Assembly (NCBI GenBank): GCA_027118455.1
Contig: JAJAYZ010000098.1
Span: 1 to 40,213, forward strand
Length of the DNA stretch: 40,213 nt
Source: Actinomycetes bacterium
GTDB taxonomy: Bacteria; Actinomycetota; Actinomycetes; JAHEKZ01
Reading direction: 5' to 3'
In this document: piece after piece, positions 18,799-26,645 of the stretch
Numbering within the stretch: the stretch's first letter is position 1
How the letters are laid out: every line of letters begins with the position of its first letter
The notes under the pieces: model-generated
Told to the model about the DNA's origin: nothing
Seen by the model: the letters and a program-made list of their open reading frames with translations, nothing else
Databases searched by the model: none
Made by a program: the position numbers and the translations under genes

Positions 18799-19623
18799 GT
18801 GACAGGGTCAATCGAGGGTCGGCCGGCCAGCAGGCACGTGAATGCCTCGACCAGCCGAGCAGCTGCCAGCACCTGGTGGGACGGCGAGGCTGACACCTAC
18901 CAGCGCGAGCATGAGGGTTTCCTCGGTGCGCAGAGATGGGTATGGGGTCCGGAGGGATGGGACGAGGCCGATCTCGACCTCCTCCAGGCATGGCCGGGCT
19001 CGCTGGCGCTCGAGCTGGGGTGCGGGGCCGCGGCTGGCAGCCGATGGTTGCGGTCGGAGGGGGTTCGTTCGGTGGGTCTGGATCTCTCGCACCGAATGCT
19101 GCAGCACAGCCGACGGCTCGACCAGGAGTCCGGCGTGTCGGTGCCGGTGGTGCAGGCCCATGCGGGAGCACTGCCGTTCGGAGACGCAACCTTCGACGTG
19201 GTGGCCACCGCCTACGGCGCCCTACCCTTCGTGGCCGACGCTGACCGGGTGCTCGCCGAGGTACAGAGGGTGCTGGTCCCCGGAGGTCGCACGGTCCTGG
19301 CCGTCACCCACCCGATCCGGTGGGCCTTCCCCGACGACCCTGGCCAAAGCGGTCTGACGGCTATTCGCCCGTACTTTGACCGAACGCCGTACGTGGAGAC
19401 CGACCACTCTGGGGAGGTGGCTTACGTGGAGCACCACCGCACGGTCGGCGACTGGGTCGAGCTCGTGGTCGCGGCAGGCCTGCGGTTGGATCGCCTCGTC
19501 GAGCCGCCGTGGAACCCGCAAAACCGGTCGATCTGGGGCGGTTGGAGCCCGCTCCGCGGTGCGGTGCTTCCGGGTACCCTCATCATCGCCGCCCACAAGC
19601 CAGCCGAGCATCCCGCTGGGTGA
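18799..19623 (+). CDS. Class I SAM-dependent methyltransferase
   Basis: The protein has 274 residues from GTG 18799. It carries the SAM-binding motif I LALELGCGAAAGSRWL (about 70-85), an acidic motif II in VGLDLSHRML, the motif FGDATFDVVATAYGALPF, and VLVPGGRTVLAVTHPIRWAF, together a Methyltransf_11-type Rossmann domain. The frame extends upstream to an ATG at 18712, but those 29 residues are Arg-rich and unlike the family, and they lie in the divergent rpsA promoter region, so I prefer the GTG. The substrate is unknown. Related genes near polA and rpsA are frequent in actinobacteria. The gene converges on polA, with 87 bp between the stops. Confidence 0.88.
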   Translation: MTGSIEGRPASRHVNASTSRAAASTWWDGEADTYQREHEGFLGAQRWVWGPEGWDEADLDLLQAWPGSLALELGCGAAAGSRWLRSEGVRSVGLDLSHRMLQHSRRLDQESGVSVPVVQAHAGALPFGDATFDVVATAYGALPFVADADRVLAEVQRVLVPGGRTVLAVTHPIRWAFPDDPGQSGLTAIRPYFDRTPYVETDHSGEVAYVEHHRTVGDWVELVVAAGLRLDRLVEPPWNPQNRSIWGGWSPLRGAVLPGTLIIAAHKPAEHPAG

Positions 19624-19710
19624 CGCCCCTTGGGTGACCCCGCGCCACATCCTCACCAACATTTGGCGGGCCTTGAGGGCTTTGGGCATCGGGGCTGCCT
19701 GCGACCGTTG

Positions 19711-22371
19711 TCAGTGCGCAGCGTCGTGCCAGGTGCGACCAAAGCCGACCGAGATGTCCAGGGCGACCGACAGCGAGTGGGCACCGCGCATCTCGTCGCC
19801 CACGAGCGCGGCAACGGCGTCCTGCTCCCCCGCGACGACCTCCAGGACCAACTCGTCGTGGACCTGCAGCAGCAACCTGGAGCGGAAGTCCCCGGAACGC
19901 ATCCGTCGTTCCACAGCCAGCATGGCGACCTTGACGATATCGGCGGCCGAGCCCTGGATCGGGGCGTTCAGCGCCATCCGCTCAGCCATCTCACGGCGCT
20001 GCCGGTTGTCGCTCGTCAGATCGGGCAGGTAGCGGCGCCGGCCCAGAAGAGTCGCGGTGTATCCAGTACGTCGAGCATCGTCAACGACGGAGGCCAGGTA
20101 GTCGCGCACTCCGCCGAACCGGCTGAAGTAGTCGTCCATGAGCGCCTTCGCCTCTTCTGGCCCAACGCCGAGCTGCTGGCTCAGACCGTAGGCCGACAAC
20201 CCGTAGGCCAAGCCGTAGGACATCGCCTTGATGCGACTTCGCATCTCCGGGGTGACGGCATCTGGCGCGACATCGAACACCCGGGAAGCCATGGTCGTGT
20301 GAAGGTCTTCGCCGGAGTTGAACGCCTCAATCAACCCGGCGTCTTTGGACAGATGCGCCATGATCCGCATCTCCACCTGGCTGTAGTCGGCGGTCATGAG
20401 CGTCGCGTATCCCTCGCCGACGCAGAAGGTTGAGCGGATGCGACGCCCCTCCTCGGTGCGCACCGGGATGTTTTGCAGGTTGGGATCGGTCGACGATAGC
20501 CGGCCGGTGGCAGCGACGGTCTGCATGAAGGTGGTGTGAATGCGCCCGTCGCCGGCAACCGAGCGCTGCAGGCCCTCGACGGTGACCAGCAGCTTGGAGA
20601 CGTCACGGTGCCGCAGCAGGTGTGCCAAAAAGGGGTGCTGGTTCTGGGTGAAGAGCCAGCTGAGTGCATCAGCGTCGGTGGTGAAACCCGTCTTGGTGCG
20701 CTTGGTCTTAGGCATCCCCAGCTCGTCGAAGAGCACCACCTGTAACTGCTTCGGGGAGCCGAGGTTCACCTCGTGGCCGATCTCCGCGTACGCCAACTCG
20801 GCGGCCCGCGTGACCTCGGCGGCGAACTCAGCCCTCAGCGCGTCCAGCGCGATGCCATCGACTGCTATGCCGTCGCGTTCCATCTGAACGAGCAGCCCAG
20901 TGAGTGGAAGCTCCACCTCACGGAGCAGTGCGGCTGCCCCGATCTGCTCGACCTCTGGCTCAAGGGCCGACGCGAGATCGAGGGTGGCTCGCGCGTGGCT
21001 ACCAACCATCTGGGCTCGATTGTTGTCAGCATCTGTGTCAAAACTCAGCTGACCGTCGTCAGCAGTATCGGTCAGATCGCGATGCAGCCACCGAATCGAC
21101 AAGTCGGCAATGTCGTAGCTGCGTTGGTCAGGGCGCAGCAGGTAGGCGGCAACCGCGGTGTCGAACGTCGGGGCTTTGGTGGGCAGGCCGATGGCAGCCA
21201 ACGCCAGCATGGGTCCGTTCGCGTCATGGACGATGAGCTCTGCCTCGGCGAGCCACGTCGCCAATACTCTCCGCGCCTCATCATCGAGCGAATCGAGGTC
21301 GACAGCCGCCACAGCGCCGTCGGGCGACGCCAGGCCAATCGCCACGATGGATCCGGTGCCAGAGCCCCAAGTCCCACGCACCGACAGTCCGACCAGCCCA
21401 GATCCGTGTTCGTCGAGCCACGACGCAAGGTCAGGTGACTGCACGGACTGCACCTGCACTGCCGGAGCCTCATCGAGTGGCTCGCTGGTGTTCTGCAGAG
21501 TCTGCGCCAACCGGTCTCGCAAGATGCGAAACTCCAGGGCGTCAAACACCTGATGGACCTGCTCGCGGTCCCAGTCGACGCGCTCCAGATCGTCAGGGGC
21601 GCGATCAAGTGGAACATCCTTGACCAGCTCGGTGAGCTGACGGTTGGTGATCACCTGGGCCAGGTTCGCCCGCAGCGAGTCTCCGACCTTCCCCTTCACG
21701 TCATCGGCTCGGGCCACCAGCTGATCGAACGATCCGTACTCCCTGATCCACTTGGTCGCCGTCTTCTCCCCCACCCCGGGGATCCCCGGCAGGTTGTCGC
21801 TGGGGTCGCCGCGCAGTGCCGCGAAGTCGGGGTACTGCGACGGCGTCAGGCCGTACTTGTCCTCAACGGCTGTCGGCGTCATCCGCGCCAGATCGGAGAC
21901 ACCCTTACGCGGGTAAAGAACCGTGACATGGTCGGAGATCAGCTGGAAGGCATCGCGGTCGCCGGTGATGATGGAAACGTCGTAGCCCGAGTGGGATGCC
22001 TGGGTACTGAGCGTTGCGATGACGTCATCGGCCTCGTAGCCGTCAACTTCCACGGCCGGGATCTGAAGGGCAGCAAGGACCTCCTTGATCAGGCTGACCT
22101 GGCCGTTGAACTCGTCTGGGGTCTTGGCCCGGTTTGCCTTGTACTCGGGATAGCGCTCGCTCCTGAACGTCACGCGTGACACGTCGAACGCGACGGCGAT
22201 GTGCGTCGGCTTCTCATCTCGCAAAGCGTTGATGAGCATGGAGGTGAACCCGTAGACCGCGTTGGTCGGCTGCCCGGTCGCCGTCGAAAAGTTCTCAACT
22301 GGAAGCGCGTAAAAAGCCCGATAGGCCAGCGAATGGCCGTCCAGGAGGAGAAGCGACCGAGCAGGAGACAT
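19711..22371 (-). CDS. polA: DNA polymerase I
   Basis: The protein has 886 residues from ATG 22369-22371 (MSPARSLLLLDGHSLAYRAF). The N-terminal 5'-3' exonuclease (about 1-290) shows GYEADDVIATL, ITGDRDAFQLI and GIPGVGEKTA. The polymerase domain (about 480-886) contains SSTDPNLQNIPVRTEEGRRI, TADYSQVEMRIMAHLS and LLLQVHDELVLEV (catalytic HDE near 838-840). In the 3'-5' exonuclease region the DxE metal motif is missing (the site reads GLSVRGTW), so the enzyme should lack proofreading, as in other actinobacterial PolA. The frame stays open upstream to 22743, but that segment overlaps the divergent thioesterase gene and is not coding. There is no Shine-Dalgarno; a TACGAT box six bases upstream suggests a leaderless message. 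Confidence 0.98.
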   Translation of the reverse strand: MSPARSLLLLDGHSLAYRAFYALPVENFSTATGQPTNAVYGFTSMLINALRDEKPTHIAVAFDVSRVTFRSERYPEYKANRAKTPDEFNGQVSLIKEVLAALQIPAVEVDGYEADDVIATLSTQASHSGYDVSIITGDRDAFQLISDHVTVLYPRKGVSDLARMTPTAVEDKYGLTPSQYPDFAALRGDPSDNLPGIPGVGEKTATKWIREYGSFDQLVARADDVKGKVGDSLRANLAQVITNRQLTELVKDVPLDRAPDDLERVDWDREQVHQVFDALEFRILRDRLAQTLQNTSEPLDEAPAVQVQSVQSPDLASWLDEHGSGLVGLSVRGTWGSGTGSIVAIGLASPDGAVAAVDLDSLDDEARRVLATWLAEAELIVHDANGPMLALAAIGLPTKAPTFDTAVAAYLLRPDQRSYDIADLSIRWLHRDLTDTADDGQLSFDTDADNNRAQMVGSHARATLDLASALEPEVEQIGAAALLREVELPLTGLLVQMERDGIAVDGIALDALRAEFAAEVTRAAELAYAEIGHEVNLGSPKQLQVVLFDELGMPKTKRTKTGFTTDADALSWLFTQNQHPFLAHLLRHRDVSKLLVTVEGLQRSVAGDGRIHTTFMQTVAATGRLSSTDPNLQNIPVRTEEGRRIRSTFCVGEGYATLMTADYSQVEMRIMAHLSKDAGLIEAFNSGEDLHTTMASRVFDVAPDAVTPEMRSRIKAMSYGLAYGLSAYGLSQQLGVGPEEAKALMDDYFSRFGGVRDYLASVVDDARRTGYTATLLGRRRYLPDLTSDNRQRREMAERMALNAPIQGSAADIVKVAMLAVERRMRSGDFRSRLLLQVHDELVLEVVAGEQDAVAALVGDEMRGAHSLSVALDISVGFGRTWHDAAH

Positions 22372-22377
22372 AGCCTG

Positions 22378-22387
22378 ATCGTAGGGT
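22378..22387. promoter_or_regulatory. Overlapping divergent -10 boxes for polA and the thioesterase gene
   Basis: The 22-bp gap between two divergent start codons holds TACGAT on the minus strand (22383-22378), six bases before the polA ATG, and TAGGGT on the plus strand (22382-22387), six bases before the thioesterase GTG. The two boxes share two base pairs. Both positions predict leaderless transcripts, and the two initiation complexes could not bind at the same time. Confidence 0.5.
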
Positions 22388-22393
22388 GACGCC

Positions 22394-22777
22394 GTGACAG
22401 TAGAACTCCCCCCAGTACCCATCCACGAACGCCTCGGCATCGCCGTCACGAGCGCGACGGCCGACGAGGTAGTCGGGACGCTGCCGGTCGCCGGCAACGA
22501 ACAGCCGTTCGGCTCGCTACACGGCGGGGCATCTGTGGTTCTCGCAGAAAGCCTGGCCTCCATCGGATCGGCGCTCCACGCCGGGCTAGGGCATAGCGTC
22601 GTCGGCATCGAGGTGAACGCAACCCACCATCGCGCGGTCCGATCGGGACTCATCACCGGGCGGGCCGTTCCGCAACATCTGGGACGTCGCATCGCGACCT
22701 GGCAAGTGGAGATGCGCGACGGCGATGGCAAGCTGACCTGCACGGCCCGAGTGACCTGCCTGCTTACGCCGCTCTAA
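22394..22777 (+). CDS. Hotdog-fold acyl-CoA thioesterase (PaaI/YdiI type)
   Basis: This 127-residue single hotdog domain matches the family length. The active-site helix is FGSLHGGASVVLAES, with LHGG at 42-45 and the likely catalytic Glu52. It is followed by the beta-strand VVGIEVNATHHRAV and a C-terminal strand WQVEMRDGDGKLTCTARVT. Relatives hydrolyse aryl- or acyl-CoA thioesters, including 1,4-dihydroxy-2-naphthoyl-CoA in menaquinone synthesis; no menaquinone genes are nearby, so the substrate is open. The start is GTG at 22394, six bases after a TAGGGT -10 box that overlaps the divergent polA promoter. The gene converges with a GNAT gene. Confidence 0.88.
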   Translation: MTVELPPVPIHERLGIAVTSATADEVVGTLPVAGNEQPFGSLHGGASVVLAESLASIGSALHAGLGHSVVGIEVNATHHRAVRSGLITGRAVPQHLGRRIATWQVEMRDGDGKLTCTARVTCLLTPL

Positions 22778-22783
22778 GAGCCA

Positions 22784-22799
22784 GGCGTTCAGGAACGCC
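22784..22799. terminator. Small hairpin between the convergent thioesterase and GNAT genes
   Basis: GGCGTTC and GAACGCC are complementary across two central bases; in RNA this gives about 6 bp with a 4-nt loop. It lies 6 bp past the thioesterase stop and includes the GNAT stop codon (22789-22791). There is no T-tract, so it is a weak candidate bidirectional terminator. Confidence 0.4.
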
Positions 22800-23328
22800 G
22801 TAGGCGGCGACGGCGCTCTGCGCGGCCAAGCTCGCCGGCCAGCCGCTTCTGCAGTGCAGACGTGGCGATCGCCCGTCGCATCACCAGTGGGCTGAAGCCG
22901 AGTCTGGCGAAGAACCGGTTGCTCTCCCGCGCTCCCGGGAAAACTCCGACGGTTACATAATCCGCGCCGACGTCGGATGCGAACTCGGTAGCCGCCGAGA
23001 CGATTGCGCGGCCAACGCCTCGTCGACGCCGGTCGTCACGGACGTGCATGAAGGAGATCTGGACTGACTCCACATCACTGATGGGCGTCACCGGAAGTCT
23101 GCTCAACACGGCGAGGCCCACCACGTCATCGTCGATCTCAGCGACGATGACCCGGTGCGCCGGATCAGTCCGCAGCGACTCCAGCCTCTCGCGGATGGCG
23201 ACGGCCGATGCAGGCGGGCCGAAGGGACCAACGCGTCCACCCTGACCCCGAAGCTCGTCCCAGAGCTCAACGATCGCAAGAACGTCGTTCTCGGTCGCTT
23301 CTCGGGTGCGAACAGTCACTGCAGACAT
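22789..23328 (-). CDS. GNAT-family N-acetyltransferase
   Basis: This 179-residue protein has the GNAT fold: an N-terminal VRTREATENDVLAIVELWDE and the central acetyl-CoA-binding motif A, VQISFMHVRDDRRRRGVGRA, containing the Arg-Arg-x-Gly-x-Gly/Ala-type loop. A C-terminal SNRFFARLGFSPLVMRR follows, typical of motif B. It would transfer an acetyl group to an amine of an unknown small molecule or protein. The start is ATG 23326-23328 (MSAVTVRTREA). The Shine-Dalgarno is weak and distant (GAGGAG about 15 bases away). The gene is divergent from the DUF554 gene across 159 bp in which I recognised nothing else. Confidence 0.88.
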   Translation of the reverse strand: MSAVTVRTREATENDVLAIVELWDELRGQGGRVGPFGPPASAVAIRERLESLRTDPAHRVIVAEIDDDVVGLAVLSRLPVTPISDVESVQISFMHVRDDRRRRGVGRAIVSAATEFASDVGADYVTVGVFPGARESNRFFARLGFSPLVMRRAIATSALQKRLAGELGRAERRRRLRRS

Positions 23329-23487
23329 GGCGGGCTCAGGGCTCCTCGGATCGGTTCGCTGCTGATCGACGTCTCCGAACGCCTCTGGCGGCTACGCTCC
23401 CCCGTGGCCTTTGAGTCAGCGTAGCCGTTCGAGCTGGAAGGTTGATCGACCCACCGATGTGGTCACCTGACGTGTGAGGGAGGCGAC

Positions 23488-24240
23488 ATGCCAGGCCTAG
23501 GCACCCTGATCAACGTCGCGGCTGTCCTTTTCGGGGGCACGATCGGCACCCTGCTCGGAGACCGCCTTCCCGCCCGGGTCCGCGACGTCGTCACCGACGG
23601 CCTTGGCCTGGTCACTTTGATGGTGGGCGGCCTCAACGTCGCAGCGGTTCTCGACCCCGAACTCGTTGACGAAGTCGGGCGTGGCGTGCCGCTCCTCATT
23701 GTCCTAGCCTCGGTCGTGATCGGTGGGATCGTCGGTGCTGTCCTGCAACTGGAATCCCGCATCGAGGGGCTCGGTGCCACCCTCCAGCGCCGGCTGGCCG
23801 GTGGCCAGAGCGCCCAGGTGAACCGTCGTCGTTTCATCGAGGGCTACGTCACGGCATCTCTGGTGTTCTGCGTTGGCCCTCTGACGGTCCTGGGTTCTCT
23901 TCAGGACGGCATCGGGGACGGGATTGAGCTGCTCACGCTCAAGTCAGTGCTCGACGGAATCGCCGCACTCGCATTCGCCGCCTCGCTCGGTTGGGGTGTC
24001 GTCGCCTCTGCTCTCACTGTGTTGGTCGTCCAGGGAACCTTGACGGCCTTCGGCGCTGTCCTGGGCGAGGTCATGACTGATGCCCAAGTCGCAGCGCTCT
24101 CCGCAACAGGAGGAGTTCTGCTGCTCGGCGTTGGCCTTCGCCTGCTCCGACTCAAGCCACTTCCGGTCGGAGATCTCCTCCCTGCACTTCTTGTCGCGCC
24201 ACTGCTCACGGCTCTATTGGGAACATTTCTCGATTCGTGA
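23488..24240 (+). CDS. DUF554 family integral membrane protein (YdfK-like)
   Basis: This 250-residue membrane protein has about seven hydrophobic segments. It matches the DUF554 pattern: PGLGTLINVAAVLFGGTIGT at the N-terminus, DGLGLVTLMVGG, EGYVTASLVFCVGPLTVLGS in the middle, a DALLLKS-like GIELLTLKSVLDGIAALAFA, and a C-terminal hydrophobic pair. The biochemical role of the family is not established; it is presumed to be a transporter or membrane facilitator. The start is ATG 23488, behind GAGGGAGG at good spacing. The gene ends 115 bp before livH, so the two may or may not be cotranscribed. Confidence 0.9.
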   Translation: MPGLGTLINVAAVLFGGTIGTLLGDRLPARVRDVVTDGLGLVTLMVGGLNVAAVLDPELVDEVGRGVPLLIVLASVVIGGIVGAVLQLESRIEGLGATLQRRLAGGQSAQVNRRRFIEGYVTASLVFCVGPLTVLGSLQDGIGDGIELLTLKSVLDGIAALAFAASLGWGVVASALTVLVVQGTLTAFGAVLGEVMTDAQVAALSATGGVLLLGVGLRLLRLKPLPVGDLLPALLVAPLLTALLGTFLDS

Positions 24241-24355
24241 CCCTGAACAGGTGCCATGCCGGTCAGACCCTGGCTATGCTCCGCAACGACCGCTTGGCCG
24301 ATTCCTGCTGGTCCAGGCCTTCCGGTTCACCGCACCACGCGAGGGAGTCCTAAGA

Positions 24356-25645
24356 GTGGTCCACTGGTCGGTCACGCGCATCGTTGCTCTTGTCGTTACC
24401 TGCGTTGGCATACTCGGCGGGGCAACTGCGCTGGCCTCAGCAGCACATGCTGCTGAGGACCAACCAGCGGGACTCGTCCAAGGGTTCCTTCGCGACCTTG
24501 CGGGTAATCCCGTCCCAGGCGTTGACGTGACAGCCACCGACACAGCAGGATTTTCCGGCATCGGCACCAGCGACGAGGCCGGCCGCTGGGAAGTTAAAGT
24601 TCCGGGAGCGGGTACGTATACCGTCGAGCTTGATGAGGAGACCCTCCCGGACGGTGTCGCCGCTCCGACGAAGAATCCCATCGACAACGTCGTAGTCACC
24701 GGCTCCACCCGCACCGTCCTCTTCACCCTCGGTGAGCGTGAGCGCACTCTCACCAGCAAATGGGATCAGGCAGCGCAGCTGAGCGTCGAGGGTCTGCGCT
24801 TCGGCCTCATCATCGCCCTCGCTGCAGTCGGGCTTTCACTGATCTACGGAACAACGGGACTGACGAACTTTGCGCACGGCGAGATCATCACCTTCGGAGC
24901 CGTCATCACGTGGTGGCTCAACGTCACTCTCGGAATCCCGTTCATCCTGGCCGCCATCTTAGGTGTCGTCCTGTCCGGCGCATTCGGATTCGTCAACGAC
25001 CAGGCATTGTGGAAACCGCTGCGCAAACGGCAGACCGGCCTGATCGCCATGATGATCGTCTCAATCGGTCTGGCTTTGGCCTTGCAGAACATCTTCTTGA
25101 TCTTCTTCGGTGGTGCCAGTCGTCCGTTCGGAGCCTTTGAGACCCAGGCTGGCATCGAGATGGGCCCGGTGAGCCTGACCCCAAAGGACATGGCGGCGAT
25201 GACCATCGCCGCAATCGTGCTCACCCTTGCTGGCCTGGCTTTGCTCAAGACGCGCTTCGGCAAGGCGACGAGAGCGGTCTCGGACAACCCGGCGCTCGCC
25301 GCATCGAGCGGCATCGACGTTGAGCGGGTGATTCTCGTTGTCTGGGTCGTCGGCGCAGCCCTGGCCGGGCTCGGCGGTATCCTGCAGGGACTCACGCAGC
25401 AGGTCTTCCCCTTGCTCGGTGCACAGAGCTTGCTCCTTATCTTTGCTGCGGTCACCCTGGGAGGTTTGGGAACGGCCTTCGGCGCTCTTGTTGGCAGCAT
25501 CTTGGTCGGTCTCTTCATCAATCTTTCGACCTTGATCCCAGGAATGACCCCGGAACTGAAGAACGTCGGCGCCCTGCTGTTGCTCATCGTTGTGCTCATG
25601 GTTCGGCCCCAGGGAATCCTGGGTCGCCGGAGCCGGGTCGGTTGA
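24356..25645 (+). CDS. livH: Branched-chain amino acid type ABC permease LivH with an N-terminal secreted beta-sandwich domain
   Basis: The protein has 429 residues from GTG 24356, behind GGGAG. Residues 1-32 form a signal peptide with an AHA cleavage site (30-32). Residues about 38-125 look like a carboxypeptidase-regulatory/CnaB-like beta-sandwich: VQGFLRDLAGNPVPGVDVTA, then TSDEAGRWEVKVPGAGTYTV. Residues about 147-429 are a normal LivH permease with about eight helices, including GLIIALAAVGLSLIYGTTGL, NFAHGEIITFGA and ALAGLGGILQG. LivH forms the translocation pore with LivM. The extra domain should face outside, where it could contact the binding protein or cell wall; that is an inference. 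The frame runs upstream to 24080, but that part overlaps the DUF554 gene. The stop is 10 bp before livM. Confidence 0.93.
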   Translation: MVHWSVTRIVALVVTCVGILGGATALASAAHAAEDQPAGLVQGFLRDLAGNPVPGVDVTATDTAGFSGIGTSDEAGRWEVKVPGAGTYTVELDEETLPDGVAAPTKNPIDNVVVTGSTRTVLFTLGERERTLTSKWDQAAQLSVEGLRFGLIIALAAVGLSLIYGTTGLTNFAHGEIITFGAVITWWLNVTLGIPFILAAILGVVLSGAFGFVNDQALWKPLRKRQTGLIAMMIVSIGLALALQNIFLIFFGGASRPFGAFETQAGIEMGPVSLTPKDMAAMTIAAIVLTLAGLALLKTRFGKATRAVSDNPALAASSGIDVERVILVVWVVGAALAGLGGILQGLTQQVFPLLGAQSLLLIFAAVTLGGLGTAFGALVGSILVGLFINLSTLIPGMTPELKNVGALLLLIVVLMVRPQGILGRRSRVG

Positions 25646-25655
25646 GGAGGCCACT

Positions 25656-26645
25656 ATGGACTGGGGATTCATCTTCACCGCGTCGGTGTCCTACGCGCTG
25701 GGTGCCCTTACGGTGGCCTACTGCCTCGCAGCCATTGGGCTCAACCTGCAGTTCGGCTACACCGGCTTGCTCAACTTCGGTCAGGCGGCATTCCTGGCGT
25801 CCGCTGGGTACGGAATGGCCGTCATGGTGACGACCTTCGAGCTCTCGTTCTGGGTCGGCATCACCGTTGGCCTGCTAGCCACTCTGGCCCTGGCCCTGCT
25901 GCTTGGCCTCCCGACCCTGCGGCTGCGCGCGGATTACCTGGCGATCGTGACGATTGCTGCCGCCGAAGTTGTGCGGCTCGTCGTGCGCTCAGTGAAGTTC
26001 AAGGAGACCTTGGGTGGCTCTGATGGCTTGCAGCAGTTCGCCAACCGGTTCTACGAGCTGAGCCCACTCTCAGACGGCTTCGGGATCAACTTCGGCCCGT
26101 TCCTGTTCAGCAACCAAGAGCTCTGGGTCATGATCGTTGGCTGGTCTCTGGTTGCACTCTTTTCGCTCATCACCTTTCTGCTGGCGCGGAGTCCGTGGGG
26201 CCGCATCCTGAAGGGAATCCGGGAAGACGAGGACGCCGTTCGTAGCCTCGGCAAGAACGTCTACTGGTACAAGATGCAAGCGCTCATGTTGGGGGCCATG
26301 ATGGCCGGCTTCGGCGGGTTCATCATCGGGATCTTCTTTAACGCGGTATCACCAGACATCTATGCCACGGCACTCACGTTCGCGATCTACACGATCTTGA
26401 TCTTGGGTGGAGCAGCACGGGTAGCCGGTCCCATCCTCGGCGCGATCCTTTTCGGCTTCCTGTTTCAGTTCGTCAACGTCACCCTCAGCGAAGCAGTCAA
26501 TGCCGACTACATCACCTTCCTCGACTCAAGCCAGACTGCTCAGATCCGCCTCGTCCTTGTCGGTGCGGGACTGATGTTGCTGATGATCTACCGCCCACAG
26601 GGAATCCTCGGAGACCGGAGGGAGATCGCACTCGATGCCCGCTGA
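25656..26645 (+). CDS. livM: Branched-chain amino acid type ABC permease LivM
   Basis: This 329-residue hydrophobic protein has about ten helices. It carries the LivM motifs LNLQFGYTGLLNFGQAAFLA near the N-terminus, LPTLRLRADYLAIVTIAAAE, and the cytoplasmic coupling stretch RSPWGRILKGIREDEDAVRS, then GFGGFIIGIFF and ILGGAARVAGPILGAILFG. The start is ATG 25656, preceded by GAGGAGG with six bases between. This is preferable to the in-frame upstream start at 25590, which lies inside livH. It pairs with LivH to form the membrane channel. The gene overlaps livG by 11 bases, indicating coupled translation in a livHMGF operon. Confidence 0.96.
   Translation: MDWGFIFTASVSYALGALTVAYCLAAIGLNLQFGYTGLLNFGQAAFLASAGYGMAVMVTTFELSFWVGITVGLLATLALALLLGLPTLRLRADYLAIVTIAAAEVVRLVVRSVKFKETLGGSDGLQQFANRFYELSPLSDGFGINFGPFLFSNQELWVMIVGWSLVALFSLITFLLARSPWGRILKGIREDEDAVRSLGKNVYWYKMQALMLGAMMAGFGGFIIGIFFNAVSPDIYATALTFAIYTILILGGAARVAGPILGAILFGFLFQFVNVTLSEAVNADYITFLDSSQTAQIRLVLVGAGLMLLMIYRPQGILGDRREIALDAR

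Noticed and set aside
22372..22743. N-terminal extension of polA by 124 codons
   Set aside because: The added residues are not polymerase-like, and the stretch coincides with the divergent thioesterase gene. The ATG at 22371 gives the conserved PolA N-terminus.
24080..24355. Upstream start for livH inside the DUF554 gene
   Set aside because: The added residues are arginine/serine-rich noise before a clear signal peptide. The GTG at 24356 fits the signal start.
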